Positions 43,811-53,132 of a DNA stretch of 64,000 nucleotides are shown piece after piece. Source of the DNA: Spirosomataceae bacterium TFI 002 (GTDB lineage: Bacteria; Bacteroidota; Bacteroidia; Cytophagales; Spirosomataceae); the NCBI GenBank assembly GCA_900230115.1, contig LT907983.1, positions 1 to 64,000 of the forward strand, in the 5' to 3' direction. The notes beneath the pieces are model-generated. The model worked only from the letters and a program-made list of their open reading frames with translations, was not told the origin of the DNA and did no database searches. Made by a program: the position numbers and the translations under genes. Within the stretch, counting starts at the first letter, position 1. Each line of letters begins with the position of its first letter.

Positions 43811-44144
43811 GGTTCACAGTGAACCAAGCATAAATGAACTGGAAACATTTCAAAATGAGGTACTCCGACCTATTTTGAAACTCCAAAATGACAACTTACA
43901 GCTACTCTTCACTATTTACTTAAAGAATAAAAAACAAAACTTTGAAATAAAAGAAACTACCGAAAGAAGACAATTCATTTGGAACAGTTTGAAAAAAGAC
44001 CTTAGTCTCAAAAATCAATTGCTCGGTACTGTTATTGGGCTTTTGGAGCATGGAGAGCTATCTTTTTACTTAGAAAATGAACAAGAATTGAGTAAAAGAA
44101 TCAATGGAATGCTTATCAAAAGGATTGAAAGTAAGTATTGCTAA
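43782..44144 (+). CDS. Conserved small helical protein of unknown function
   Basis: A 120-residue mostly helical protein (FQNEVLRPILKLQNDNLQLL, then KSLKKDLSLKNQLLGTVIGL). It resembles a small family in Flavobacteriia and Cytophagia that is often labelled 'glyoxalase' without real support: no metal-binding His/Glu pattern is visible. It starts inside the 3' end of the elaA-like gene (29-base overlap) in another frame. The following FAD oxidase gene begins 8 bases later. Confidence 0.65.
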   Translation: MVSKKELRPEVHSEPSINELETFQNEVLRPILKLQNDNLQLLFTIYLKNKKQNFEIKETTERRQFIWNSLKKDLSLKNQLLGTVIGLLEHGELSFYLENEQELSKRINGMLIKRIESKYC

Positions 44145-44152
44145 GGAACTGA

Positions 44153-45235
44153 ATGGTTAGGAGTTTCCTTTTGAAAAGAAAAAGTAAAGTGAGTTATAGT
44201 GATTTTGTGATAGTAGGTGCTGGTTTGTCCGGGTTGTTGACAGCCAAAAGGTTAAGAGAAAAAGGCTATTCTGTAAGAATTGTTGAAGCTCGAAATAGAA
44301 TTGGTGGAAGAATTCATACGCTCAAAACAAGCGATCATACTCTTGTAGAAATGGGTGCTACTTGGTTTGGAGCACAACACATTAACTTGAGAGCACTGCT
44401 TGACGAACTGAAACTGGGCTATTACGAGCAATTTATGGATGGAGCGGCATATTTTGAGGCTTTTTCTACTGCCCCACCCCAAAAAATAGAATTCCCAAAA
44501 CAAGCACCTAGTTTTAGAATTAAAGGAGGAACTGAGCAAATTATCAATGCCCTTTCAAGCGAGCTTAATGATAGTGAAATTGTCTTGGGTCAAAAGGTTG
44601 TACAAGCATCTTTCGCAGAAGACAGAGTAGAAATAATAAGTGAAACAGATACTTATTACGCTAAATATCTAATCCTTACCATACCACCAGCATTGTTGGT
44701 AGAAAACGTTAGTTTTAAACCAGACCTGCCCAAAGAAATAATGCTGGTAAGTACTCAAACTCACACTTGGATGCACGATTCCATCAAACTGGCTTTGACT
44801 TTCAAAGAGCCTTTTTGGAGAAATTCAGGGCTTTCTGGAACAGTTTTCAGCAATGTTGGCCCCATAACGGAATTCTATGACCATTGTAATTTTGAAGTCA
44901 ATACATATGCTCTTTGTGGTTTTGTAAATGGAGCTTATGCTAGTTTAAACAAGGAAGAAAGAAAGGAAATGGTATTAGCACAGCTGGTAAAAACATTTGG
45001 TGAGGTTTCTTTGTCCTACGTTTCGTATGAAGAAACAGTATGGAAAAAAGAAAGTTACACTAGCCCAGTTACAGGTTCTGGTCTTTTTCCACATCAAAAC
45101 AATGGTCATCCCACTTTCCAAGAATCATTTTGGAACAATCACTTATTCATCGCAGGAACTGAAACTTCTCCACAATTTGGTGGATACATGGATGGAGCTG
45201 TTGCCCGAATAGAGGCTTTAGTAAAAAACTTTTAA
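44153..45235 (+). CDS. FAD-dependent amine oxidase
   Basis: A 360-residue flavin amine oxidase. The dinucleotide fold is DFVIVGAGLSGLLTAKRLRE and the second FAD block RIVEARNRIGGRI; WFGAQHINL follows the family pattern, and the C-terminus GTETSPQFGGYMDGAV closes the FAD site. It is shorter than monoamine oxidases and may act on polyamines or similar amines. The start follows the small gene by 8 bases; an ATG a few codons later would still keep the fold. It converges with the rRNA pseudouridine synthase gene. Confidence 0.82.
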   Translation: MVRSFLLKRKSKVSYSDFVIVGAGLSGLLTAKRLREKGYSVRIVEARNRIGGRIHTLKTSDHTLVEMGATWFGAQHINLRALLDELKLGYYEQFMDGAAYFEAFSTAPPQKIEFPKQAPSFRIKGGTEQIINALSSELNDSEIVLGQKVVQASFAEDRVEIISETDTYYAKYLILTIPPALLVENVSFKPDLPKEIMLVSTQTHTWMHDSIKLALTFKEPFWRNSGLSGTVFSNVGPITEFYDHCNFEVNTYALCGFVNGAYASLNKEERKEMVLAQLVKTFGEVSLSYVSYEETVWKKESYTSPVTGSGLFPHQNNGHPTFQESFWNNHLFIAGTETSPQFGGYMDGAVARIEALVKNF

Positions 45236-45834
45236 GACCTGAAGTTTAAAATCCCATAAATCTCTTTTTGGCCAAAAGTGCGTATTTCAGCATTTTCGAG
45301 CAGTTGGCTTGTCAAATCTCCTATGCTTACACGTATGAGACGCAGTGTTGGAAAACCAACAGCTGCGGTCATTTTTCGTACTTGTCGGTTCTTTCCTTCA
45401 GTAATGGTCAGTTCTACCCAAGAAGTTGGAATACTTTTTCTATAGCGGATCGGCGGGTCTCTTTCCGGTAGATCAATTTCGCCTAATAATTTACCATCGC
45501 AAGGTGCAGTTTTATGGACTTTTCCTTTATGCTTAATCTCAACTCCCTTTTTAAGTACACGGAGGGCTTCATCTGTTATTTCTCCTTCTACCTGTGCCCA
45601 ATAAGTTTTAGGCTGCTTGAATTTAGGATCGAGCAGATGATTTTTGAGCTTATTATCGTTGGTAATTAAGAGTAATCCTTCACTGTCATGGTCTAGTCGC
45701 CCAACAGGGTATACGTCCTTAGGGAAATCAAAACCAAAGTCGCACAAGGCCCTGTGCCCACCCTCAGGTATGAACTGAGAGAGCATTCCGTAAGGTTTAT
45801 TTATGAGATAGTAATTATTCAAATTAAACGGCAA
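45232..45834 (-). CDS. rRNA large-subunit pseudouridine synthase, RluE-like
   Basis: A 200-residue RsuA-family synthase without the S4 domain, a feature of RluE. Catalytic Asp lies in VGRLDHDSEGLL. ITEGKNRQVRKMTAAVGFPT matches the RluE signature. E. coli RluE modifies U2457 of 23S rRNA. It begins inside the end of the transporter gene (11-base overlap) and is the window's second rRNA pseudouridine synthase. Confidence 0.88.
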   Translation of the reverse strand: MPFNLNNYYLINKPYGMLSQFIPEGGHRALCDFGFDFPKDVYPVGRLDHDSEGLLLITNDNKLKNHLLDPKFKQPKTYWAQVEGEITDEALRVLKKGVEIKHKGKVHKTAPCDGKLLGEIDLPERDPPIRYRKSIPTSWVELTITEGKNRQVRKMTAAVGFPTLRLIRVSIGDLTSQLLENAEIRTFGQKEIYGILNFRS

Positions 45835-47020
45835 CTTCTTTTCTCGTATTATCCTTAAAAAATACTAAAAAGAGAATGAGCACTACAAATGCAATTCCAG
45901 CAGGTACCATCCAAATACTTGTCCAGTCTTTCACTCCGTCAACAGTATAATTGTCAGTTACAATACCAGCGAGCTTAGAACCTATTCCCATACCAATACC
46001 ATAAGTAGCAAGCGTGATAAGTCCTTGAGCCTGAGATTTTATTGCTAGACCAGCTTTAGAATCAGTATATATTTGACCAGAAACGAAAAAGAAATCGTAA
46101 CATACACCGTGTAGAATAATGGCAGCAAATAGCATCCATAACGAAGTTTCAGCGTCTCCGTAACCGAAGAATACAAAACGCACAATCCATGCAATAACTC
46201 CTATTGTCAAAATCCATTTTACTCCGTATTTTCTAAAGAAAAACGGAATCAAAAGCATAAATACAAACTCTGATACTTGACCAAGTGACATCCAGTTCTC
46301 TACATTCGTCATTCCTGAGTCTGTGAGAGATGGATTAGCCATTGCGTAATAAAATGAAAGTGGAATACAGATCAATATTGAGCCAATAAAGAAAACCAAG
46401 AACGAACGATCCTTGAACATCTTGAATGCATCCACACCCAATATTTGAGATAAAGATGTCTCTCCTTCGGTATTAGGAGGCGTATTTGGTAAGAAGAAAC
46501 TAAATATTCCGATCGCAACAGCAGAGTACATAGCCAATTCAAAAATGGCCACTTTATCGCCTAATGCATAGAAACCTACAATATTGGTAACAATAATCCA
46601 AGCAACGGTACCCATTACACGTATTACAGGAAAGTCTTTCTCCGAACTAGTCATTTGACGCATCGCAATAGAACTCGTCAATGAAATGGTTGGGGCAAAA
46701 GTGAGACAGTACAATAATATATACCAAAAGAAGTCTCCAGGATCGGTTACTTTAGTTATAAAATAAAGCAAAACTGCACCAACAATATTCAAAACACCAA
46801 GTACCTTTTGGGCTGAAAAGTAACGATCAGCAATCATCCCTACAAAGAAAGGTGAAATCAACATGGCAATTGAAAAAGCCAAATATGCATTCCCTACCTG
46901 ATCACCACTGGCATCTAGCTGGGTAAACATGTATTTGCTCATTTGACCGTACCATGCTCCCCACACAAAAAATTGCAGGAACATCATGAGCATCAACTTT
47001 ATTTTAACACTTAAATTCAT
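45824..47020 (-). CDS. MFS transporter, NupG-like nucleoside permease family
   Basis: A 398-residue transporter with about twelve membrane segments. The start MFLQFFVWGAWYGQMSKYMF and the SSEKDFPVIRVMGTVAW loop match the nucleoside:proton symporter (NupG-like) family. It would import nucleosides or related sugars. It lacks any extra domain. A consensus -7 box lies upstream. Confidence 0.82.
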   Translation of the reverse strand: MNLSVKIKLMLMMFLQFFVWGAWYGQMSKYMFTQLDASGDQVGNAYLAFSIAMLISPFFVGMIADRYFSAQKVLGVLNIVGAVLLYFITKVTDPGDFFWYILLYCLTFAPTISLTSSIAMRQMTSSEKDFPVIRVMGTVAWIIVTNIVGFYALGDKVAIFELAMYSAVAIGIFSFFLPNTPPNTEGETSLSQILGVDAFKMFKDRSFLVFFIGSILICIPLSFYYAMANPSLTDSGMTNVENWMSLGQVSEFVFMLLIPFFFRKYGVKWILTIGVIAWIVRFVFFGYGDAETSLWMLFAAIILHGVCYDFFFVSGQIYTDSKAGLAIKSQAQGLITLATYGIGMGIGSKLAGIVTDNYTVDGVKDWTSIWMVPAGIAFVVLILFLVFFKDNTRKEVAV

Positions 47021-47052
47021 AGAAAATTGTTTATTTGATTAGGCTTGATAGA

Positions 47053-47060
47053 CAAATCTA
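47053..47060 (-). promoter_or_regulatory. Bacteroidota-type -7 box (MFS transporter gene)
   Basis: The minus strand reads TAGATTTG, an exact TAnnTTTG match, 33 bases upstream of the ATG at 47020. Confidence 0.5.
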
Positions 47061-47102
47061 ATTCGATTTTCGAGTTCTTGAAAGCACTTTGGCTTTTTGT
47101 CA

Positions 47103-47110
47103 TAACTTTG
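47103..47110 (+). promoter_or_regulatory. Bacteroidota-type -7 box (truA operon)
   Basis: TAACTTTG is an exact TAnnTTTG match, 18 bases before the TTG at 47128, with CTTG about 22 bases further upstream. Its position inside the longer reading frame favours the downstream start. Confidence 0.5.
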
Positions 47111-47127
47111 GGGCAAATTTTAAGATT

Positions 47128-47871
47128 TTGAGGTACTTTTTAGCATTTTCATATAAAGGAACAAACTACCACGGTTGGCAGCGACAGCCCAATGCCATGA
47201 GCGTACAAGAGGTGCTCGAAAAGTGCTTATTGCAACTCTTGAATAAGGAAATTACGATAAATGGGAGTAGTAGAACAGACACAGGCGTACACGCCAAAGT
47301 TCAATTCGCTCATTTTGATACGGATGAAATCAATATAGAAAACTTGGCATATCGCATGAATTCTTGGTTGCCAAAGGACATTGCCGTGAAACAAATATAT
47401 GCCGTGCCTGAGGAATTTCATTCCAGGTTTGACGCTACAAGCAGGGCTTATTGTTACAGAATCAACCAAGAGAAAGACGTATTCAACTTTGAAACAAGCT
47501 TATTTTATAACAAGGAGCTAGATTTTGACAAAATGAATCAAGCAGCTTCACTCCTACTTACTCATGATGATTTTCAATGTTTTAGTAAAGTAAAAACTGA
47601 AGTGAACAATTACCTATGTGACATTAGTAAGGCCGAATGGATAAAAAATGGTGATCATTGGGAATTTCACATTGAAGCAAACCGTTTTCTTAGAGGTATG
47701 GTAAGAGCAATAGTAGGAACACTATTTGAAATCGGAATTGGTAAAATCGAACTGAATAATTTTCAGGAAATATTGGATTCGAAAGATCGAAATAAAGCTG
47801 GTGTAAATGTAAAAGCTCATGGCTTAACTTTAGAAAAAGTAAACTATCCCGAAGGCTATTTCAATGTTTAA
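47128..47871 (+). CDS. truA: tRNA pseudouridine synthase A (TruA)
   Basis: Modifies U38-40 in the anticodon arm of tRNAs. The fold starts with RYFLAFSYKGTNYHGWQ, and the catalytic Asp is Asp51 of GSSRTDTGVHA. ANRFLRGMVRAIVGTL and the C-terminus complete the TruA family. The frame is open from TTG 47089, but a TTG at 47128 gives the normal N-terminus and lies after a -7 box; both starts are TTG, with no ATG nearby. It overlaps the next gene by 8 bases. Confidence 0.9.
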   Translation: MRYFLAFSYKGTNYHGWQRQPNAMSVQEVLEKCLLQLLNKEITINGSSRTDTGVHAKVQFAHFDTDEINIENLAYRMNSWLPKDIAVKQIYAVPEEFHSRFDATSRAYCYRINQEKDVFNFETSLFYNKELDFDKMNQAASLLLTHDDFQCFSKVKTEVNNYLCDISKAEWIKNGDHWEFHIEANRFLRGMVRAIVGTLFEIGIGKIELNNFQEILDSKDRNKAGVNVKAHGLTLEKVNYPEGYFNV

Positions 47872-48337
47872 AATATCTAAAATTCAAAGTGAAAATCAAC
47901 TAGAAAGAGTTAGGCAACTTTTTCAAGATTACCAAGCAGAACTTGGCCTAGACCTTTGTTTTCAAGGTTTTCAAGAAGAACTTGACGAACTACCTGGGAA
48001 TTATGCCGAACCTAAAGGAAGTATTCTTTTGGCTCTAAATGATGCAAATGAAATTGTTGGCGTAGTTGCTCTAAAACCACTTAAAGAAAAGGCTACTTGC
48101 GAAATGAAACGGCTTTATGTAGACCCAAATTATAGAAAATTCAAAATCGGTTTCCAATTGATAGAACACGTCATAGACGATGCCAAATCAAAGGGTTATG
48201 ATTTAATGAAACTAGACACTTTAGAAAAACTCCAAGCTGCAATTAAACTTTATCACCATTTTGGCTTCCAAGAAACCAATCCATATAACTTTAACCCAGA
48301 CGCAACGGTTAAGTATTTTGAAAAAAGACTGATATAA
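47864..48337 (+). CDS. GNAT N-acetyltransferase
   Basis: A 157-residue acetyltransferase with the acetyl-CoA loop in MKRLYVDPNYRKFKIGFQLI and a C-terminal LYHHFGFQETNPY. The substrate is unknown. It overlaps truA by 8 bases and tsaC by 1, so it is translated within that operon. Homologues are often encoded near Sua5 in this phylum; whether it serves tRNA modification is not shown. Confidence 0.8.
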   Translation: MFKISKIQSENQLERVRQLFQDYQAELGLDLCFQGFQEELDELPGNYAEPKGSILLALNDANEIVGVVALKPLKEKATCEMKRLYVDPNYRKFKIGFQLIEHVIDDAKSKGYDLMKLDTLEKLQAAIKLYHHFGFQETNPYNFNPDATVKYFEKRLI

Positions 48338-49299
48338 TGGCCGAAATTTCTAAAAATGTAGCGAAAGCAGTTGAATTGCTGAAACATGGTGAGCTAGTGG
48401 GAATGCCGACAGAAACTGTCTATGGCTTAGCCGGTAACGCTTTAATAGATGATGCAGTTTTGTCCATTTTTGAAGTAAAGAATCGCCCCAAATTTGATCC
48501 GTTAATCTTACATTTTAGTACTTTCGAAAAGGCTTTACCATATATTTTAGAGGTCCCCGCACCTTTGAAAAATCTCATCGAACGTTTTACACCTGGACCA
48601 TTGACCTTTTTACTGCCAAAGTCATCTTTGGTAAGTGACCTCATCACAGCGGGATTGGATAGGGTTGCTATTAGGATTCCTACCCATCCTTTGGCACAAG
48701 AACTCTTAGCTCAGGTAGACTTCCCTGTTGCGGCACCAAGTGCAAACCCATTTGGATATGTAAGCCCAACAAGTGCGAAGCATGTTGAAGACCAATTAGG
48801 AAATAAAATTTCTTTGATTTTGGATGGCGGAGAATGTCAAGTTGGCCTTGAGTCTACCATCGTAGGAATGGAGGAAGGTGCTGTATGTATTTACAGAAAA
48901 GGTGGCTTAAGCGTAGAGGATATTGAAGAAGTTGTGGGTGAAGTAATAGTAAAATCAAAATCAAGTTCACAACCGGCCGCCCCTGGAATGCTCCATTCTC
49001 ATTACGCTCCTAATAAAACTAATCTTCTTTTTTCTTTAGAATCCTTCCCTGATCTTCAATTTAATCCCAAAACAAGTGGATTCATTACATTTAGCGAAAT
49101 CCTTGCAGATGTGCCTCAATCAAACCAAATCATACTTTCTCCCTCAAAAGACCTAAATAAAGCGGCGAGTGAACTGTTCTCTGCCTTGAGAGAAATGGAT
49201 AAAAAAGACATTGAAACTCTGTACCTTGAACTTGTACCTGAAATCGGATTAGGTAGGGCAATCAATGATAGGATTAGAAGAGCTACCAATGAAAAATAA
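48337..49299 (+). CDS. tsaC: L-threonylcarbamoyladenylate synthase (TsaC/Sua5)
   Basis: Makes threonylcarbamoyl-AMP, used to form t6A37 in ANN-decoding tRNAs. The YrdC domain runs from about 8 to 195, with VGMPTETVYGLAGNAL, KNRPKFDPLILH and APSANPFGYVSPT visible. A C-terminal Sua5 domain (PAAPGMLHSHYAP, AINDRIRRATN) makes it the long Sua5 form of 320 residues. It is the last gene of the truA-GNAT operon. Both flanking enzymes modify the tRNA anticodon loop. Confidence 0.93.
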   Translation: MAEISKNVAKAVELLKHGELVGMPTETVYGLAGNALIDDAVLSIFEVKNRPKFDPLILHFSTFEKALPYILEVPAPLKNLIERFTPGPLTFLLPKSSLVSDLITAGLDRVAIRIPTHPLAQELLAQVDFPVAAPSANPFGYVSPTSAKHVEDQLGNKISLILDGGECQVGLESTIVGMEEGAVCIYRKGGLSVEDIEEVVGEVIVKSKSSSQPAAPGMLHSHYAPNKTNLLFSLESFPDLQFNPKTSGFITFSEILADVPQSNQIILSPSKDLNKAASELFSALREMDKKDIETLYLELVPEIGLGRAINDRIRRATNEK

Positions 49300-49901
49300 T
49301 GGTGCATTTACCATTACAAATCAGCTTTCTAAAAAATCATTTAGAGTTCGAATGAACTTTTAAGCTTCCTCTATTTCAATTCCCAATCATTTAGTCATAA
49401 ATCCGAAAAAGCCTTCAGCTCGTTAGTTATTCAAACTTATTAACGTATATACTTAAAAGTTAAAACATACAAATACATCTATCAATTGATTTATAGATGA
49501 TTAACTCCCGTAAGCATAATTAAAATATTATTTAACGGTACCATAAATACAATCCAGCGTAAATTTTACCTAAGCGACTGAGTATAAGAGAAATTAAACG
49601 GAAATTCCAAAGTAAAATCATATAGAATTTTAATTATTTTTTATTGAATTATTTAAACAATTTCCTTTTGTTAAGAAATTAAATTTTTTTAATATTGATA
49701 TTAAATCAGCTAAAAGTTATAAAAAGTGAATAGGAAGAAGAATCAAACTCTTCTTAGTCATACGCACGTCATTTATTGATATTTCTATCCTTAATTCAAA
49801 ATACTCATGTTTTAAGGTCGGCAATGCCAATCATTGGTATCGGTTATTCCTTCTAAGCTTTTTTAGAATTCTCATTTTTCTCAACTATTAACTCATTTTC
49901 A
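49300..49901. promoter_or_regulatory. Long AT-rich intergenic region upstream of susC
   Basis: A stretch of about 600 bases without a gene. It includes a near-palindrome (ATGCCAAT-c-ATTGGTAT at 49824-49840), an AAGAAGA/TCTTCTT hairpin at 49735-49755 and very AT-rich runs. No exact TAnnTTTG box was found, so susC may use another sigma factor or an activator; no regulator gene is adjacent. Little else can be supported. Confidence 0.4.
49824..49840. promoter_or_regulatory. Near-palindromic site upstream of susC, possible operator
   Basis: ATGCCAAT and ATTGGTAT flank a single C at 49832; the halves are inverted with one mismatch (G-T). The dyad lies 62 bases before the susC ATG. A dimeric regulator could bind it, but the site could also be chance in AT-rich DNA. 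Confidence 0.3.
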
Positions 49902-52900
49902 ATGAAGAAACATTTTCTTTTAAAAGAACTAAGTTGGAAACCTTATTACCAAAAAGAACACGGTAATTCAACTAAGCGTTTTGCTTCTATCAAACTGGCG
50001 GTGCTGTTGTTTTTTACAACAATAGTCAGTTATGCAGCAATCAACGTTAAAGGCACAGTGAATGACGATACTGGCTCTCCTTTGCCAGGTGTAAGTGTAA
50101 TTATAAAAGGAACAATGCAAGGAACCACTACCGATATGAGTGGAAGTTATTCGATTTCTGTGGCGAACGAAAAATCAGTACTTGTATTTAGTATGGTTGG
50201 TTTTGAGCCCCAAGAAATTCCAGTAGGCAACCAATCGATGATTAACATCACATTGAGAACAGATTCCAAAGTACTTGATGAAGTTGTTGTTGTTGGTTAT
50301 GGTGTTCAAAAAAAGGAGACGATTACTGGAGCGGTTTCTTCCGTTAAAGGATCCGAACTTATCAAAGCACCAGTTGTAAACTTAAGTAACTCTATCGCTG
50401 GTCGTATGGCTGGTGTGGTTGCAGTCAACCGTAGTGGTGAGCCAGGAGGAGATGGATCAGCGATTAGAATTCGTGGTTCTAATACCTTAAATAATGGTGA
50501 TGCCCTCATTGTTGTCGATGGAATACCAAACAGAGCTGGTGGACTTGACAGAATTAACCCAAATGACATAGAAAGTATCTCAGTCTTGAAAGATGCGGCG
50601 GCGGCTATTTATGGGTCTAGAGCAGCAAACGGTGTAATTTTGATTACTACAAAGCGTGGAAAAACTGGTAAGCCATTGTTATCTTACTCAGCCAACCAAG
50701 GTTATTCGCAACCAACTGTTATTCCTGCATTGGCTAGTTCGGCACAATATACAAGTATGCTAAACGACTTGGATATATATGCATTACCAGTTTCTGAGTG
50801 GTCAAGTGCAAATTCGGCTTATAAAGCAACAGGATCATACACAAGACCAGATGGAACAGTAAGAAAAGCACCTTATAGTCCAGACGATATCCGTCAGTTC
50901 GAAGATGGTTCTGATCCTTGGTTACATCCAAATACTGACTGGTATGCAGCAACTTTGAAAAATTGGTCACCTCAAGTGCGTCATAACGTGCAAGTTTCGG
51001 GTGGTACTGATAATGTCAAGTACTTGGCTTCATTGGGATACCAAAATCAAGACGGTTACTACAAGGAGTCAGCAACGGCGTATCAACAATATGACATCAG
51101 ATTGAACTTGGATGCGAAACTCAATAAATACATTGATTTAAATGTTGGTATTCTTGGACGTGAAGAAGCAAGAAACTACCCAACACGTAGTGCTGGATCA
51201 ATTTTCAGAATGCAAATGCGTGGTAAGCCACAACAGCAGGCATACTGGCCAAATGGTCTTCCAGGTCCCGATATTGAGAATGGTGAAAACCCAGTTGTTA
51301 TTACGACTGACCTTTCTGGATATGATCGTCAGAAACAAGATTATATTCAAACCAACGGTTCTTTAGATATTAAGATTCCTGGTATTGAAGGTCTTAAGTT
51401 TACTGCTACAGCAGCAATTGATAAGCGTATTGGAACAAGAAAGCTTTGGCAAATTCCTTGGACATTGTATCAAGCAGGTTCTGGATTTGAGGCAGATGGT
51501 ACTACTCCAATTTTGGTTCCATCACAACGTGGACCAGCTGAGCCAAACCTTACTCAAAACTATGACGACCAATTAAACATTCTACTTGGTGGAGTTGCTA
51601 CTTATGAGAAGCAATTTGGAGTTCATGGCTTAACACTTTTGGCAGGAACAAACAAAGAAACCATTACAGGTAACAACTTTGGTGCATTTAGAAGATACTT
51701 TATTTCTCCTGCAATTGATCAAATGTTTGCCGGTGGAGATTTGGCTAAAGACAACAGTGGTGGTGCATACGAAACAGCTCGTATCAATTACTTTGGACGT
51801 GTTGCTTATAATTTTAAAGAGAAATACCTTTTAGAATTTTTGTGGAGATATGATGGTTCAGATAGATTCCCTAAAGAAACACGATATGGATTTTTCCCTG
51901 GCGTAATGGCTGGATGGGTAATGTCTGACGAAGCATTCATGAAGGATGTTAGCTTTATCAACTTTTTGAAAATTAGAGGGTCATGGGGTCAATTAGGAAA
52001 TGATCAAGTAAACCTTCCTAACTCTACTACTGCAGCTACCTATCAGTATCTTTCTACTTATGGTTTCCGTAGTTATATTTTAGGCGATGCTGAGCAAAAG
52101 ACTTTGTATGAGACTCGTCTTCCTAATAATAACATTACTTGGGAAGTTGCTTCTAATTCAAACATTGGATTAGAAGGACAACTGTTTAATAGTAAAGTTA
52201 CTTTTGAATTGGATTATTTCTTAAACAAAAGATCTCAAATTCTTTGGTATAAAAATGCTTCTGTTCCTCAGTCTACTGGTATAACATTACCTGCACAAAA
52301 CTTTGGAGAAGTATCTAACCGTGGTTTTGATTTTAACATTGGATACCGTAGTCAAAAAGGTGATTTCAAGTATAACATTAGTTTAAATGGTGGTTATGCG
52401 AAAAACAGAATCGATTTCTGGGATGAAGCTCCAGGAGCTCCAGAATGGCAAAGAACTACTGGCAAGCCAATGAATACTTACATTTCATACATATATGATG
52501 GTGTATTTAAAGACCAAGCAGCCATAGATGCCAATCAAATTGATTATTCTGCAATTGTTAAGGAAATTCGCCCTGGTGATATGAAATACCAAGATTACAA
52601 TGGTGATGGTAAAATAACTCCTGATGATCAAGTTCGTACAAACAACACTCAATTACCTTTATTCCAAGGTGGTGTAAACTTAGGTGCTGAGTACAAAAAC
52701 TTCGACCTTACAATTTTATTCCAAGGTGCTGCAGGTGCAAAGCAATACGTGAGTGCTGGCGAAATGGGTAACATTGGTAACTACCTTTTGGATATTTATC
52801 AAAACCGTTGGACAATCGACAACCCAAGTGATGTACACCCAAGAATCGCTAACCGTTCGGATCAATATTATTCAAACAATAACACTTACTGGCTACGAAG

Positions 52901-53120
52901 CAGCGATTACATTCGCTTGAAAAACTTTGAAGTTGGTTATTCATTGCCTGAATCTATTGGAACTAAAATAGGAATGAGTTCAGTTCGCTTTTACTTCAGT
53001 GGACAAAACTTATTTACTATCGACAAACTTAAGGTTTTTGACCCTGAAACCACAAGTAGTACTGGTCAGTATTACCCTCAATCGAAAGTACTCAACTTAG
53101 GTTTAACAGTTAAATTCTAA
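49902..53120 (+). CDS. SusC-family TonB-dependent outer-membrane transporter
   Basis: A 1072-residue SusC/RagA-type porin. After an extended N-region and signal (KLAVLLFFTTIVSYAA) comes a carboxypeptidase-regulatory-like domain (VKGTVNDDTGSPLPGVSVII), the plug with DEVVVVGYGVQKKETITGAV, and the SusC signature SISVLKDAAAAIYGSRAANGV. The rest forms the beta-barrel, ending in SKVLNLGLTVKF. With SusD it imports a glycan or peptide, energised by TonB. The substrate is unknown. A 12-base gap separates it from the susD-like gene; the 600-base leader before it is unusual. Confidence 0.95.
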   Translation: MKKHFLLKELSWKPYYQKEHGNSTKRFASIKLAVLLFFTTIVSYAAINVKGTVNDDTGSPLPGVSVIIKGTMQGTTTDMSGSYSISVANEKSVLVFSMVGFEPQEIPVGNQSMINITLRTDSKVLDEVVVVGYGVQKKETITGAVSSVKGSELIKAPVVNLSNSIAGRMAGVVAVNRSGEPGGDGSAIRIRGSNTLNNGDALIVVDGIPNRAGGLDRINPNDIESISVLKDAAAAIYGSRAANGVILITTKRGKTGKPLLSYSANQGYSQPTVIPALASSAQYTSMLNDLDIYALPVSEWSSANSAYKATGSYTRPDGTVRKAPYSPDDIRQFEDGSDPWLHPNTDWYAATLKNWSPQVRHNVQVSGGTDNVKYLASLGYQNQDGYYKESATAYQQYDIRLNLDAKLNKYIDLNVGILGREEARNYPTRSAGSIFRMQMRGKPQQQAYWPNGLPGPDIENGENPVVITTDLSGYDRQKQDYIQTNGSLDIKIPGIEGLKFTATAAIDKRIGTRKLWQIPWTLYQAGSGFEADGTTPILVPSQRGPAEPNLTQNYDDQLNILLGGVATYEKQFGVHGLTLLAGTNKETITGNNFGAFRRYFISPAIDQMFAGGDLAKDNSGGAYETARINYFGRVAYNFKEKYLLEFLWRYDGSDRFPKETRYGFFPGVMAGWVMSDEAFMKDVSFINFLKIRGSWGQLGNDQVNLPNSTTAATYQYLSTYGFRSYILGDAEQKTLYETRLPNNNITWEVASNSNIGLEGQLFNSKVTFELDYFLNKRSQILWYKNASVPQSTGITLPAQNFGEVSNRGFDFNIGYRSQKGDFKYNISLNGGYAKNRIDFWDEAPGAPEWQRTTGKPMNTYISYIYDGVFKDQAAIDANQIDYSAIVKEIRPGDMKYQDYNGDGKITPDDQVRTNNTQLPLFQGGVNLGAEYKNFDLTILFQGAAGAKQYVSAGEMGNIGNYLLDIYQNRWTIDNPSDVHPRIANRSDQYYSNNNTYWLRSSDYIRLKNFEVGYSLPESIGTKIGMSSVRFYFSGQNLFTIDKLKVFDPETTSSTGQYYPQSKVLNLGLTVKF

Positions 53121-53132
53121 ATAATAGTAACA

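Noticed and set aside
49300-49901. A hidden small gene or RNA gene in the region before susC
   Set aside because: No ORF with family features, no tRNA-like fold and no recognisable riboswitch core; kept only as an intergenic region.
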